From assembly GCA_902779085.1 (NCBI GenBank), contig CACYZY010000002.1, positions 248,001-312,000 on the forward strand: 64,000 bases of DNA, read 5' to 3'. The translations under genes and the position numbers were made by a program. The DNA is from an uncultured Bacteroidales bacterium (GTDB lineage Bacteria > Bacteroidota > Bacteroidia > Bacteroidales > Bacteroidaceae). Numbering within the stretch: the stretch's first letter is position 1; each line of letters begins with the position of its first letter. Positions 56,901 to 64,000 of the stretch are shown here, in pieces. The notes beneath the pieces were generated by a model, which saw only the letters and a list, made by a program, of their open reading frames with translations, had not been told where the DNA came from and did no database searches.

Positions 56901-58432
56901 TGTTGCCGGAAATAATTGAAGAATAATTGAGGACGGTCACTTATAACAGCCAGTGGTGTGTCGTTACCCATTGCTGAAACGGGTTCCTGAGCAACTGTGG
57001 CCATCGGCACAATAATACGATCGATATCCTCTTGCCCGTAGCCGAAATTCACCAACTTACATTCTAGGTCTTTTACACCATTGTCCACATGGCGACCGCT
57101 TTTTAACTTCTCTAGTTGTACACGGTTCTCATTCAACCACTTCTGATAAGGATGTGCCTTGGCCAATTGTTCCTTGATTTCACCATCATAGTAAATCTTA
57201 CCCTCCTGCGTGTCAATGAGCAGAATCTTCCCTGGTTGTAGGCGACCTTTGCTTACCACGTCGCCAGGTTCGAAATCCATCACACCTACTTCTGATGCAA
57301 CTACCATCATTCCTTGTTTAGTAATGGTGTAGCGACTGGGACGCAGACCGTTTCTGTCAAGCATACCTCCAGCATACCGCCCATCCGAGAATAAAAGAGC
57401 AGCAGGACCATCCCATGGTTCCATTAATATTGAATGGTATTCATAGAAAGCTTTCAAGTCTTCGCTGATGGGGTTCTTGTCGTTGAAACTCTCAGGTACC
57501 AGTATTGCCATTGCTTGAGGCAGTGTCAAACCACTCATTATCAAGAATTCAAACACATTGTCAAGGCTTGCAGAATCACTCATGCCTTCCTGTACAATAG
57601 GGCGCAGCTCCTTGATGTTGCCCAGCGCTTCGCTGCTTAGCACGCTCTCTCTGGCTTTCATCCAACCGCGATTGCCGCGAATGGTATTAATCTCTCCGTT
57701 GTGTGCCAGCAAGCGGAAAGGCTGGGCTAACGACCAAGTAGGAAATGTGTTAGTACTGAAACGGGAGTGCACCAGTGCCAATCCACTTGTAAAGTAAGGA
57801 TTTGACAAGTCTGGGAAGTACCTCCGTAGCTGCCCACTGGTGAGCATACCTTTATAGATAATGTTCTTATTTGACAGTGAGCAGATGTAAAAATCTATAT
57901 GATGAATGTGGTTTTCAATCTTTTTACGGACCTTATATAAGATGCGTTCAAATACAGGGACATCTTCATCGCTGACACCAGTTACGAATATTTGTTTGAT
58001 ATCTGGTTCTACTTCACGAGCGGCAGCCCCAAGTACCTCAGGGTTAGTAGGAACAGACCGAAGATGCATCAACTGTAAGCCTTCGCGTTCTATTTCCTCA
58101 ATCATGACACTTAGGATTGCCTGTTGGGTTTTTTCTTCTTTTGGAAGAAATACTAGGCCTGTACCATACTTCCCTTTTTCTGGCACAGGAATACCTTGTA
58201 AAAGAATAAACTCGTGGGGAATCTGCACCATAATGCCTGCACCATCGCCAGTCTTGTCGCGTGTTTCTGCACCACGGTGCTCCATATTCTCAAGTACCTT
58301 CAATGCATTATCTACTAGTTCGTGGCTCTTGTTCCCATGGATATTTACCACCATACCTACGCCACAAGCATCGTGCTCATATGCCTGTTGGTAGAGCCCT
58401 TTTTCTTGATTTTGATTTTTACATTTTGTCAT
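53939..58432 (-). CDS. gltB: Glutamate synthase large subunit
   Basis: It transfers the glutamine amide nitrogen to 2-oxoglutarate. The class II amidotransferase Cys follows a 22-residue leader (YEHDACGVGMVV), as in enzymes that cleave a propeptide. The protein then has the central domain, the FMN and 3Fe-4S synthase domain (GEGGEDNVRY, KPGEGGQLPG, CNTNTCPMGVATQ) and the C-terminal beta-helix GXGXG domain (GLSGGRISILPP, GMSGGLAYVYD). Length 1,497 is normal. gltB-gltD is its own unit. Confidence 0.97.
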   Translation of the reverse strand: MTKCKNQNQEKGLYQQAYEHDACGVGMVVNIHGNKSHELVDNALKVLENMEHRGAETRDKTGDGAGIMVQIPHEFILLQGIPVPEKGKYGTGLVFLPKEEKTQQAILSVMIEEIEREGLQLMHLRSVPTNPEVLGAAAREVEPDIKQIFVTGVSDEDVPVFERILYKVRKKIENHIHHIDFYICSLSNKNIIYKGMLTSGQLRRYFPDLSNPYFTSGLALVHSRFSTNTFPTWSLAQPFRLLAHNGEINTIRGNRGWMKARESVLSSEALGNIKELRPIVQEGMSDSASLDNVFEFLIMSGLTLPQAMAILVPESFNDKNPISEDLKAFYEYHSILMEPWDGPAALLFSDGRYAGGMLDRNGLRPSRYTITKQGMMVVASEVGVMDFEPGDVVSKGRLQPGKILLIDTQEGKIYYDGEIKEQLAKAHPYQKWLNENRVQLEKLKSGRHVDNGVKDLECKLVNFGYGQEDIDRIIVPMATVAQEPVSAMGNDTPLAVISDRPQLFFNYFRQQFAQVTNPAIDPIREELVMSLTEYIGAVGTNILTPDASNCKMVRLPQPVLTNTQLDILCNIRYKGFKTKKLSILFNANRGENGLHQALDDLCKEAESCVDEGVNYIILSDRDIDEQHAAIPSLLAVSAVHHYLISVGKRVQTALIVESGEIRETMHAALLLGYGASALCPYMTFAILDDLVKKGKIQEEYSTAEKNYIKAVDKGLKKIMSKMGISTIRSYRGAKIFESIGLSEDLLRRYFGTKVSTIGGIGLKEIARDAKRMHDAAMKQTFLQNQGQFSWRKDGILHAWNPETIANLQLATRLGSYKKFKEWAAMVDKKESPIFIRDFLGWKKAAKPTPLEEVEPVESIVKHFVTGAMSFGALSIEAHEALAIAMNKLGTRSNTGEGGEDNVRYHTEVDGVSLSSKTKQIASGRFGVTAEYLVNAEEIQIKVAQGAKPGEGGQLPGFKVNDIIAKTRNAIPGISLISPPPHHDIYSIEDLAQLIFDLKNINPTAAVSVKLVAESGVGTIAAGVAKAKADLIVISGAEGGTGASPASSIRFAGISPEIGLAETQQTLVINSLRNQVRLQTDGQLKTAKDVIIMAMLGADEFSFGTLPLIVLGCVMMRKCNTNTCPMGVATQNPVLRKHFQGHADYVVNFFTFLAEHVREYLSEIGVHSLKEIIGHTELIEVNTINSTEKQKTIDFERLLHQPATDKPLYWDRGQFTKVNGVKDEEIIKAAKNAIDTQEEITLDYAIKNTDRAVTTMLSGIIAKKYGETGLPDSTINIKFKGSAGQSFGAFAVRGLNLKLEGECNDYFGKGLSGGRISILPPARSSNVFKAEDNIIAGNTGLYGATSGELYINGKVGERFAVRNSGAIAVIEGAGDHCCEYMTGGRVVVLGETGRNFAAGMSGGLAYVYDRNHTFDYYCNMDMVELSLVEDSVSRKELLELIRQHYLHTGSALAGRMLDNFSKYVDDFIQVVPIEYKRVLEEEKMARLHEKIADIQRDY

Positions 58433-58743
58433 AATATCCGGAAAATACTATTCAATCTGTTTGAGTTTTGTTGCAAAGTTATATCAAAAAGAAATAAACT
58501 TAAATGATTAGGTGACCTTTTTACATCTTCAATTTTTATCATTCTTACAATTTGTAACAAACTATAGACATTTTGCTAATATAATATTATCAAATTTTGA
58601 TTTGTGTCTTACAAACTGTTACTATGATTGGTTTTTAACAATCAAAATAAAAGCATCTATTTTGTGCTGCTGACAATACAAAATAACTTTGCGGACGAGA
58701 GAATAATGCAGTAACTTATTAATATAGGTAAAGACAAAATACT
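58433..58743. other. 311-bp divergent control region between gltB and amtB
   Basis: Contains the minus-strand -7 box TAACTTTG (58474-58481) for gltB-gltD and the plus-strand promoter for amtB (TTTG 58661-58664, a 19-base spacer, TAACTTTG 58684-58691). The middle is AT-rich with repeated TTACAA and TTGTAACAAAC-type words. I see no known operator. Confidence 0.65.
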
Positions 58744-60132
58744 ATGAAGGTAAAAAGACGTTGGATAATCCTGATGGCAGCAATGACATTGATAGCCATT
58801 ACAGGACTTTGCGTAGGCGAGCCTACGTTTGAGTGTGACTGGTCGGTAATCTCCGCGGCTGATGTAGCCTGGTTGATTACCGCCACTATTTTTGTGCTGA
58901 TGATGACTCCTGGCTTATCGTTCTTCTATGGTGGTATGGTAGGAGCAAAGAATGTTATCTCGACCATGTTGCAGTCATTTATAGCCATGGGGCTGATTTC
59001 TGTGTTGTGGGTGGTTGTTGGTTTTTCTTTGTGTTTCGGAGATGATATCGGCGGTATCATAGGTAACCCACTTTCGTTTGCGATGTTCAACAATGTAGGT
59101 GGAGCTGTCTATACAACACCTGCTGGAAATATATTAGGTGGAGCCTCTATTCCTTTAGCACTGTTCGCTCTTTTTCAGATGAAGTTTGCCATTATTACAC
59201 CATCACTAATTACTGGCTCATTTGCTGAGCGTGTCAGGTTCTCTGCTTATATGTTTTTTATGATGTTTTTCTTCTTTTTTATTTACTGCCCATTGGCTCA
59301 TATGACATGGCATCCCGAAGGTTTGTTCATGAAATGGGGGGTAGTAGATTTTGCTGGTGGTATCGTAGTGCATGCTTCTTCTGGTGTTGCTGCATTGGCG
59401 GGTGCCATCTTTTTAGGAAGTCGTAAAGCAGAGACCCGTAAGAGCGAACCTGCCAATATCCCCTTTGTATTGCTGGGGGCCGCTTTATTGTGGTTAGGTT
59501 GGTTTGGTTTCAATGCAGGTTCTTCACTTCATGCTGATGGACAAGCCATCAAAGCATTCCTGAACACAAATACAGCTTCTGCTACGGCCATGATGACGTG
59601 GATATTCTTCGACTGTTTGCGTGGTCGCAAACCATCGGCCATGGGTGCAGCCGTAGGCTGTGTGGTAGGTCTGGTAGCCATCACACCATCGGCTGGCTAT
59701 GTTACTGTGGGCCAAAGCATCTTTATTGCGTTTGTCATTACTTTAATTTGTAACATCGCCGTATATTGGCGTTCACGTTCAAGTATCGATGATGCCCTTG
59801 ATGTATTCCCAACACATGGAACAGGTGGTATTTTCGGAACGGTATTGACTGGTATATTCATTCAAGAAGGTCTTATTGCTGGTACATGGGATGGTTTTGT
59901 TATTTTCCTCTACCATCTGCTGGCTATCGTCATCGTATTCGTCTACACCTTTGCCATGAGTTGGTTAGGTTACAAGCTTATTGACAGCCTCATCCCTATG
60001 CGAGTATCTGCTTTTAGTGAGAAAGTAGGGCTTGACTTTTCACAGCATGACGAGCACTATGGACTGGCACACATCGGCGAACGCGAACTGGCAGAGTACG
60101 AAGAGCACCTTCGAGAAAAGAATAAAATCTAA
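58744..60132 (+). CDS. amtB: Ammonium transporter
   Basis: An Amt-family channel bringing ammonium across the inner membrane. The signal-like first segment is followed by about 11 membrane helices: DVAWLITATIFVLMMTPGLSFFYGGMVGAKN, FAERVRFSAYMFFM, and the twin-His region in FAGGIVVHASSGVAAL and DVFPTHGTGGIFG. Length 462. The short C-terminal tail is acidic and Glu-rich. No glnK gene (PII partner) adjoins it, unlike the arrangement in many bacteria. Confidence 0.95.
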   Translation: MKVKRRWIILMAAMTLIAITGLCVGEPTFECDWSVISAADVAWLITATIFVLMMTPGLSFFYGGMVGAKNVISTMLQSFIAMGLISVLWVVVGFSLCFGDDIGGIIGNPLSFAMFNNVGGAVYTTPAGNILGGASIPLALFALFQMKFAIITPSLITGSFAERVRFSAYMFFMMFFFFFIYCPLAHMTWHPEGLFMKWGVVDFAGGIVVHASSGVAALAGAIFLGSRKAETRKSEPANIPFVLLGAALLWLGWFGFNAGSSLHADGQAIKAFLNTNTASATAMMTWIFFDCLRGRKPSAMGAAVGCVVGLVAITPSAGYVTVGQSIFIAFVITLICNIAVYWRSRSSIDDALDVFPTHGTGGIFGTVLTGIFIQEGLIAGTWDGFVIFLYHLLAIVIVFVYTFAMSWLGYKLIDSLIPMRVSAFSEKVGLDFSQHDEHYGLAHIGERELAEYEEHLREKNKI

Positions 60133-60166
60133 ATAATGATATGCAAACTATCAAACAATATAAAGA

Positions 60167-61780
60167 ATGGAACCTAAGTATATTTTTATTACTGGAGGTG
60201 TTGCTTCATCACTGGGCAAAGGCATAATCTCAGCTTCGCTTGGAAAACTGCTGCAAGCACGTGGGTACAACATTACCATTCAGAAGTTCGATCCTTATAT
60301 AAACATTGATCCAGGAACTCTGAATCCTTATGAACATGGTGAGTGCTATGTAACGGCTGACGGAATGGAAACCGACTTGGATTTAGGTCATTACGAACGC
60401 TTTACAGGCATAGAGACAACTCGTGATAACAGCGTGACGACAGGGCGTATTTATTTGAGTGTGATTGAACGCGAGCGTCGTGGCGACTATTTAGGGAAGA
60501 CTATTCAAGTAGTGCCTCATATTACAGATGAGATTAAGCGTCGTATCTTGCTGAACGCTACCAAGCAGCCGCTCGATTTTGTGATTACAGAGATTGGTGG
60601 TACTATAGGCGACATTGAAAGTCAGCCGTTCTTGGAAGCCATTCGTCAGCTCCGTTGGGAATTAGGACCGCAGAGAGCTCTGAATGTGCATCTAACTTAT
60701 GTCCCTTTTCTGGCAGCTGCAGGTGAACTGAAAACAAAACCCACACAGACCAGTGTGAAACAGTTGCAAGGATTAGGTATACAACCAGAAGTGTTGGTCT
60801 TACGTACGGAACATGAATTGAACGACCATATCAGGGAGAAAGTGGCACACTTCTGTAATGTAGATGTGGCGGCAGTCATTCAAAGTCAGGATTTACCATC
60901 TATCTATGAAGTGCCTGTAAATATGCTTCGCCAAGGTCTCGATGCGGTAATACTTCAGAAGATGGGAGTAAAGCCCGAAAAAACGCCAGATTTAGGTTCA
61001 TGGCGTGATTTCTTAGAGAGAAGGAGCAAAGCACAAAAAGAAATTAAGATAGCGTTAGTAGGAAAATATGATTTGCAAGATGCCTACAAAAGCATTATTG
61101 AAAGCCTTGCACATGCGGGAACGTATAACGACCGCAAGGTGAAGGCTGTATTTGTGAATAGTGAGGGTATCACCCGTGAGAATGTGGAAATACAATTGCA
61201 GGGAATGGCAGGTATTGTCATTTGTCCAGGCTTCGGATCTCGTGGCATTGAAGGAAAGATTATAGCTGCTGAATACACGCGTAGTCATGACATTCCTACA
61301 TTTGGTATTTGTTTGGGTATGCAGATGATGGTGATAGAGTTTGCCAGAAACGAATTGGGTTATAGGGACGCAAATAGTGCCGAAATGGATAATAATGCAC
61401 GGCACAAGGTAATTGATCTTATGGAGGAACAGAAGAAAATAACCCAGAAAGGAGGCACCATGAGGCTAGGAACTTATGACTGCAGATTGTTGGAAGAGAG
61501 TAAGACTTGGACTGCTTATGGCAAACAAGAACTCATTCGTGAACGTCATCGTCATCGTTACGAATTCAATAACCTATACCAAAGTGTTTTTGAAAGTCAT
61601 GGGATGAAATGCGTAGGCATCAATCCAACAACTAACCTTGTAGAGATAGTTGAGATACCGGCACTGAAGTGGTATATTGGTACGCAGTTCCATCCAGAAT
61701 ATTCTTCGACAGTGTTGCATCCGCATCCTTTGTTTATGTCCTTTATAAAAGCTTGCATCGATGGAACAACTGAAGCATGA
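60167..61780 (+). CDS. pyrG: CTP synthase
   Basis: It aminates UTP to CTP using glutamine. The synthetase domain starts YIFITGGVASSLGKGIISAS, with DPYINIDPGTLNPYEHGE and ETDLDLGHYERF. The C-terminal amidotransferase has the nucleophile in FGICLGMQ and the His/Glu pair in GTQFHPEYSSTVLHPHPLF. Length 537 is normal. The next gene starts 20 bases inside its 3' end, so the two are coupled. Confidence 0.97.
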   Translation: MEPKYIFITGGVASSLGKGIISASLGKLLQARGYNITIQKFDPYINIDPGTLNPYEHGECYVTADGMETDLDLGHYERFTGIETTRDNSVTTGRIYLSVIERERRGDYLGKTIQVVPHITDEIKRRILLNATKQPLDFVITEIGGTIGDIESQPFLEAIRQLRWELGPQRALNVHLTYVPFLAAAGELKTKPTQTSVKQLQGLGIQPEVLVLRTEHELNDHIREKVAHFCNVDVAAVIQSQDLPSIYEVPVNMLRQGLDAVILQKMGVKPEKTPDLGSWRDFLERRSKAQKEIKIALVGKYDLQDAYKSIIESLAHAGTYNDRKVKAVFVNSEGITRENVEIQLQGMAGIVICPGFGSRGIEGKIIAAEYTRSHDIPTFGICLGMQMMVIEFARNELGYRDANSAEMDNNARHKVIDLMEEQKKITQKGGTMRLGTYDCRLLEESKTWTAYGKQELIRERHRHRYEFNNLYQSVFESHGMKCVGINPTTNLVEIVEIPALKWYIGTQFHPEYSSTVLHPHPLFMSFIKACIDGTTEA

Positions 61781-63566
61781 GTGTGGCGTGGCGTTGATTC
61801 GCCTGCTGAAGCCATTGAACTATTACGTGCAAAAGTACGGCACCTGGCGCTATGGACTTGACAAGCTCTACCTGCTGATGGAGAAACAGCACAACAGAGG
61901 TCAGGAGGGAGCTGGTGTGGCGTGCGTGAATCTTGATGCGCCCGCAGGTGAGGAATATATGTTCCGTGAGCGAGCAGAAGGAAAAGATGCCATTACAGAG
62001 GTGTTCAAAAGAATAGACAAAGGGGAAATGACAACGGATAATGGCCTTGCTTCAGACGATGCAGCTTTGCCTAATTCTCAATTCTCAATTCTCAATTCTC
62101 AATTGTTGATGGGCCATTTGCGGTATTCAACCACAGGTAAAAGCGGTCTGCAATATGTGCATCCATTTTTGCGTAGAAACAATTGGCGTGCAAAGAACCT
62201 CTGTTTGTGTGGTAATTTCAATATGACCAACATTGACGAGGTTTTTTCTTATATTACAGCACAAGGGCAGTCGCCACGTATCTATGGCGATTCATATATC
62301 ACGTTGGAACTGATGGGACACCGCCTAGATCGTGAAGTGGAAAGATTGTTTGGTGAAGCTAAGGCAAAAGGTTTGGAAGGTGTTGACATAACACGCTATA
62401 TTGACAATCATGTAGACATTACCAACGTGCTGAAAACCACGATGCCTCATTTTGACGGGGGATATGTGATGTGTGGATTGACGGGTTCTGGTGAGTCATT
62501 TGCCGTACGTGACCCTTGGGGTATCCGCACTGCTTTTTATTATCAGAATGATGAAGTGGTAGTGCTGGCTAGTGAGCGTCCTGTAATTCAGACGACCTTT
62601 GACCTACAGACGGAGGATATCCATGAGTTGTTGCCAGGACAGTCCCTTATTGTCCGCAAAAGTGGTGAGTGTCTTTTAGAGCAGATACTTCCAAAACAAA
62701 AGTTTTCGGCATGCTCGTTTGAGCGTATCTATTTCAGTCGTGGGTCTGATCGTGATATCTATAAGGAACGTAAACGGTTAGGTGAACAACTTACACCAGC
62801 CATTATCGATGCTGTTGGAGGTGATATAGCTCACACGGTCTTTTCATATATTCCAAATACTGCAGAAGTGGCCTTTCATGGTATGACCGATGGTTTGAGG
62901 CGGTTAGATCACGATGTAAGAATTGAGAAAGTGGTGTGGAAAGACATCAAATTGCGCACTTTTATCAGTGACGGAGCAGAGCGTAACGACCTGGCTGCCC
63001 ATGTATATGACATTACTTACGGTTCACTCGTACCCTTTAAGGATAACCTGGTGGTCATAGACGACAGTATTGTACGAGGTACCACCTTGAGAGAAAGTAT
63101 TTTTAAGATACTTGATCGTCTGCATCCAAAGAAAATAGTTATGGTTTCGAGCTCGCCGCAGATACGCTATCCTGACTATTATGGCATCGATATGTCGCGA
63201 CTTGAAGAGTTATGTGCTTTTCGTGCTGCCATTGCCCTTATTCAGGAGAGGGGTGTACAGAGACTAATTGCTGATGTTTATAGGAAATGCAAAGATAATC
63301 CTATGGCAGAAAACCATGTTCGCGACATATATGCCTCATTTACGGTAGAAGAGATAAACAAGAAAATAGTTGAGATGCTTCGACCTGAAGGGATGCAGTC
63401 GCCCATTGAATTAGTATACCAAAGCATCGAAGGGCTACACGAAGCTTGTCAGTACCATCCTGGCGATTGGTATTTTACTGGGCATTACCCTACGCCAGGC
63501 GGCATTCGTATGGTAAATCAAGCATTTGTAAATTATGTAGAGCAGACATTAAAGTTGCAACTATGA
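61761..63566 (+). CDS. purF: PurF-type amidophosphoribosyltransferase/glutamine amidotransferase, Bacteroidetes form
   Basis: It likely transfers the glutamine amide to PRPP in purine synthesis. The class II nucleophile is Cys 8 in LKHECGVALIRL, so seven residues must be removed. The amidotransferase part shows KQHNRGQEGAGVACV, MGHLRYSTTGKSG and LCGNFNMTN; the phosphoribosyl motif VVIDDSIVRGTTLRESI is intact. The 601 residues are longer than classical PurF (about 470-500), as in a Bacteroidetes subgroup; a distinct paralogue is possible. The linker near residues 95-115 is encoded by four 7-bp repeats. It overlaps pyrG and abuts carA. Confidence 0.85.
   Translation: MEQLKHECGVALIRLLKPLNYYVQKYGTWRYGLDKLYLLMEKQHNRGQEGAGVACVNLDAPAGEEYMFRERAEGKDAITEVFKRIDKGEMTTDNGLASDDAALPNSQFSILNSQLLMGHLRYSTTGKSGLQYVHPFLRRNNWRAKNLCLCGNFNMTNIDEVFSYITAQGQSPRIYGDSYITLELMGHRLDREVERLFGEAKAKGLEGVDITRYIDNHVDITNVLKTTMPHFDGGYVMCGLTGSGESFAVRDPWGIRTAFYYQNDEVVVLASERPVIQTTFDLQTEDIHELLPGQSLIVRKSGECLLEQILPKQKFSACSFERIYFSRGSDRDIYKERKRLGEQLTPAIIDAVGGDIAHTVFSYIPNTAEVAFHGMTDGLRRLDHDVRIEKVVWKDIKLRTFISDGAERNDLAAHVYDITYGSLVPFKDNLVVIDDSIVRGTTLRESIFKILDRLHPKKIVMVSSSPQIRYPDYYGIDMSRLEELCAFRAAIALIQERGVQRLIADVYRKCKDNPMAENHVRDIYASFTVEEINKKIVEMLRPEGMQSPIELVYQSIEGLHEACQYHPGDWYFTGHYPTPGGIRMVNQAFVNYVEQTLKLQL
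62073..62104 (+). repeat. In-frame heptanucleotide repeat, four copies of AATTCTC
   Basis: Perfect units at 62073-62079, 62080-62086, 62087-62093 and 62094-62100, then AATT. It encodes NSQFSILNSQL inside the purF-type gene, just before the conserved MGHLRYSTTG. Confidence 0.95.
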
Positions 63567-64000
63567 TGGTAAGGAGAGAAGCAAAGATAGTACTTGATAA
63601 CGGCACTGAGTTTTATGGTTGGTCGTTTGGTGCATTGAAAAATGTGAATGGGGAGGTAGTATTCAATACCGCCATGACAGGTTATCCAGAGAGTCTGACT
63701 GATCCTAGCTATGCAGGACAGATATTGGTGACGACCTATCCTTTGATTGGCAACTATGGTGTACCTGATACAGGGAAGGGTAGCAACGAGTTGCCTTTAT
63801 TTATGGAAAGCGAAAGAATACATGTCAAGGCACTGGTGGTGGCAGATTATAGTGAGTCTTTTTCGCATTGGAATGCGAAAGAGTCATTAGCAACTTGGCT
63901 AAGACGTGAAAACATACCGGCACTTACAGGGATTGATACCAGACGGCTTACCATGTTGCTCAGAGAAAGAGGCGTGATGATGGGAAGGATCATTATTGAC
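63563..64000 (+). CDS. carA: Carbamoyl-phosphate synthase small subunit, N-terminal part
   Basis: Glutamine-hydrolysing subunit that feeds ammonia to CarB for pyrimidine and arginine synthesis. The 146 codons seen show AKIVLDNGTEFYGWSFGA, VFNTAMTGYPESLTDPSYAG and ALTGIDTRRLTMLLRERG, typical of the CarA N-terminal domain; the amidotransferase part lies outside the window. The start is ATG 63563 or 63566; it overlaps the stop of the preceding gene (ATGATG), so expression is coupled to purF and pyrG. Confidence 0.95.
   Translation, partial: MMVRREAKIVLDNGTEFYGWSFGALKNVNGEVVFNTAMTGYPESLTDPSYAGQILVTTYPLIGNYGVPDTGKGSNELPLFMESERIHVKALVVADYSESFSHWNAKESLATWLRRENIPALTGIDTRRLTMLLRERGVMMGRIIID

Overview
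The window looks like chromosome from a Bacteroidales bacterium, most likely Prevotella or a close relative. The evidence is the Bacteroidetes-type promoters (a -7 box TAnnTTTG, often with TTTG or TTG about 20 bp upstream) in front of many genes, type III glutamine synthetase, the conserved block rimP-nusA-infB-cvpA-sufBCDS, LL-diaminopimelate aminotransferase, DUF1343 and DUF2851 proteins, and a smalltalk peptide behind an HU-like gene. The genus is inferred from gene content only. I saw no rRNA, tRNA, CRISPR array, transposase or integrase.

Layout. 1-3.1 kb: end of pta, ackA (acetate formation) and a Ser/Thr/Arg-rich lipoprotein. 3.2-8.9 kb: folP-cdaA (folate, cyclic-di-AMP), murF, a VanZ-like protein, an SNF-type transporter and a ComEA-like HhH protein. 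8.9-16.8 kb: a LolD-like ATPase coupled to a CPA2 antiporter, asd, a BadF-type sugar kinase, a NamZ-like (DUF1343) lipoprotein and a DUF2851 protein. 16.9-21.8 kb: dapB-lepB-wbqC-queH in tight order, then an envelope protein. 21.8-25.3 kb: an M16 peptidase opposite kdsD-pfkB-mtnN. 25.3-35.4 kb: a long minus-strand series reading rimP-nusA-infB-cvpA-sufB-sufC-sufD-sufS-luxS, with a terminator-like hairpin in the rimP leader. 35.6-38.4 kb: ppdK.

38.3-48.0 kb is accessory DNA. A 3.76-kb segment (DUF4143 ATPase, a broken nitroreductase, an SMP-30 protein, an orphan mini-ORF, a CPBP protease) lies between two 111-bp direct repeats that are 96% identical; one is the 3' end of ppdK. Next comes a cassette with a VirE/DUF3987 primase-helicase-like protein, a P5-like protein, two unknown proteins, an HU-like protein and a smalltalk peptide. 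Four copies of a 22-bp motif bracket this cassette in inverted pairs.

48.0-64 kb is a nitrogen-assimilation and biosynthesis region: dapF-dapL-glnN and gltB-gltD on the minus strand, then amtB, pyrG, a PurF-type amidotransferase and the start of carA on the plus strand. Together these take up ammonium, fix it as glutamine and glutamate, and spend it on lysine/peptidoglycan precursors, CTP, purine and carbamoyl phosphate. The PurF-type gene carries an in-frame run of four 7-bp repeats that could shift the frame if the copy number changed.
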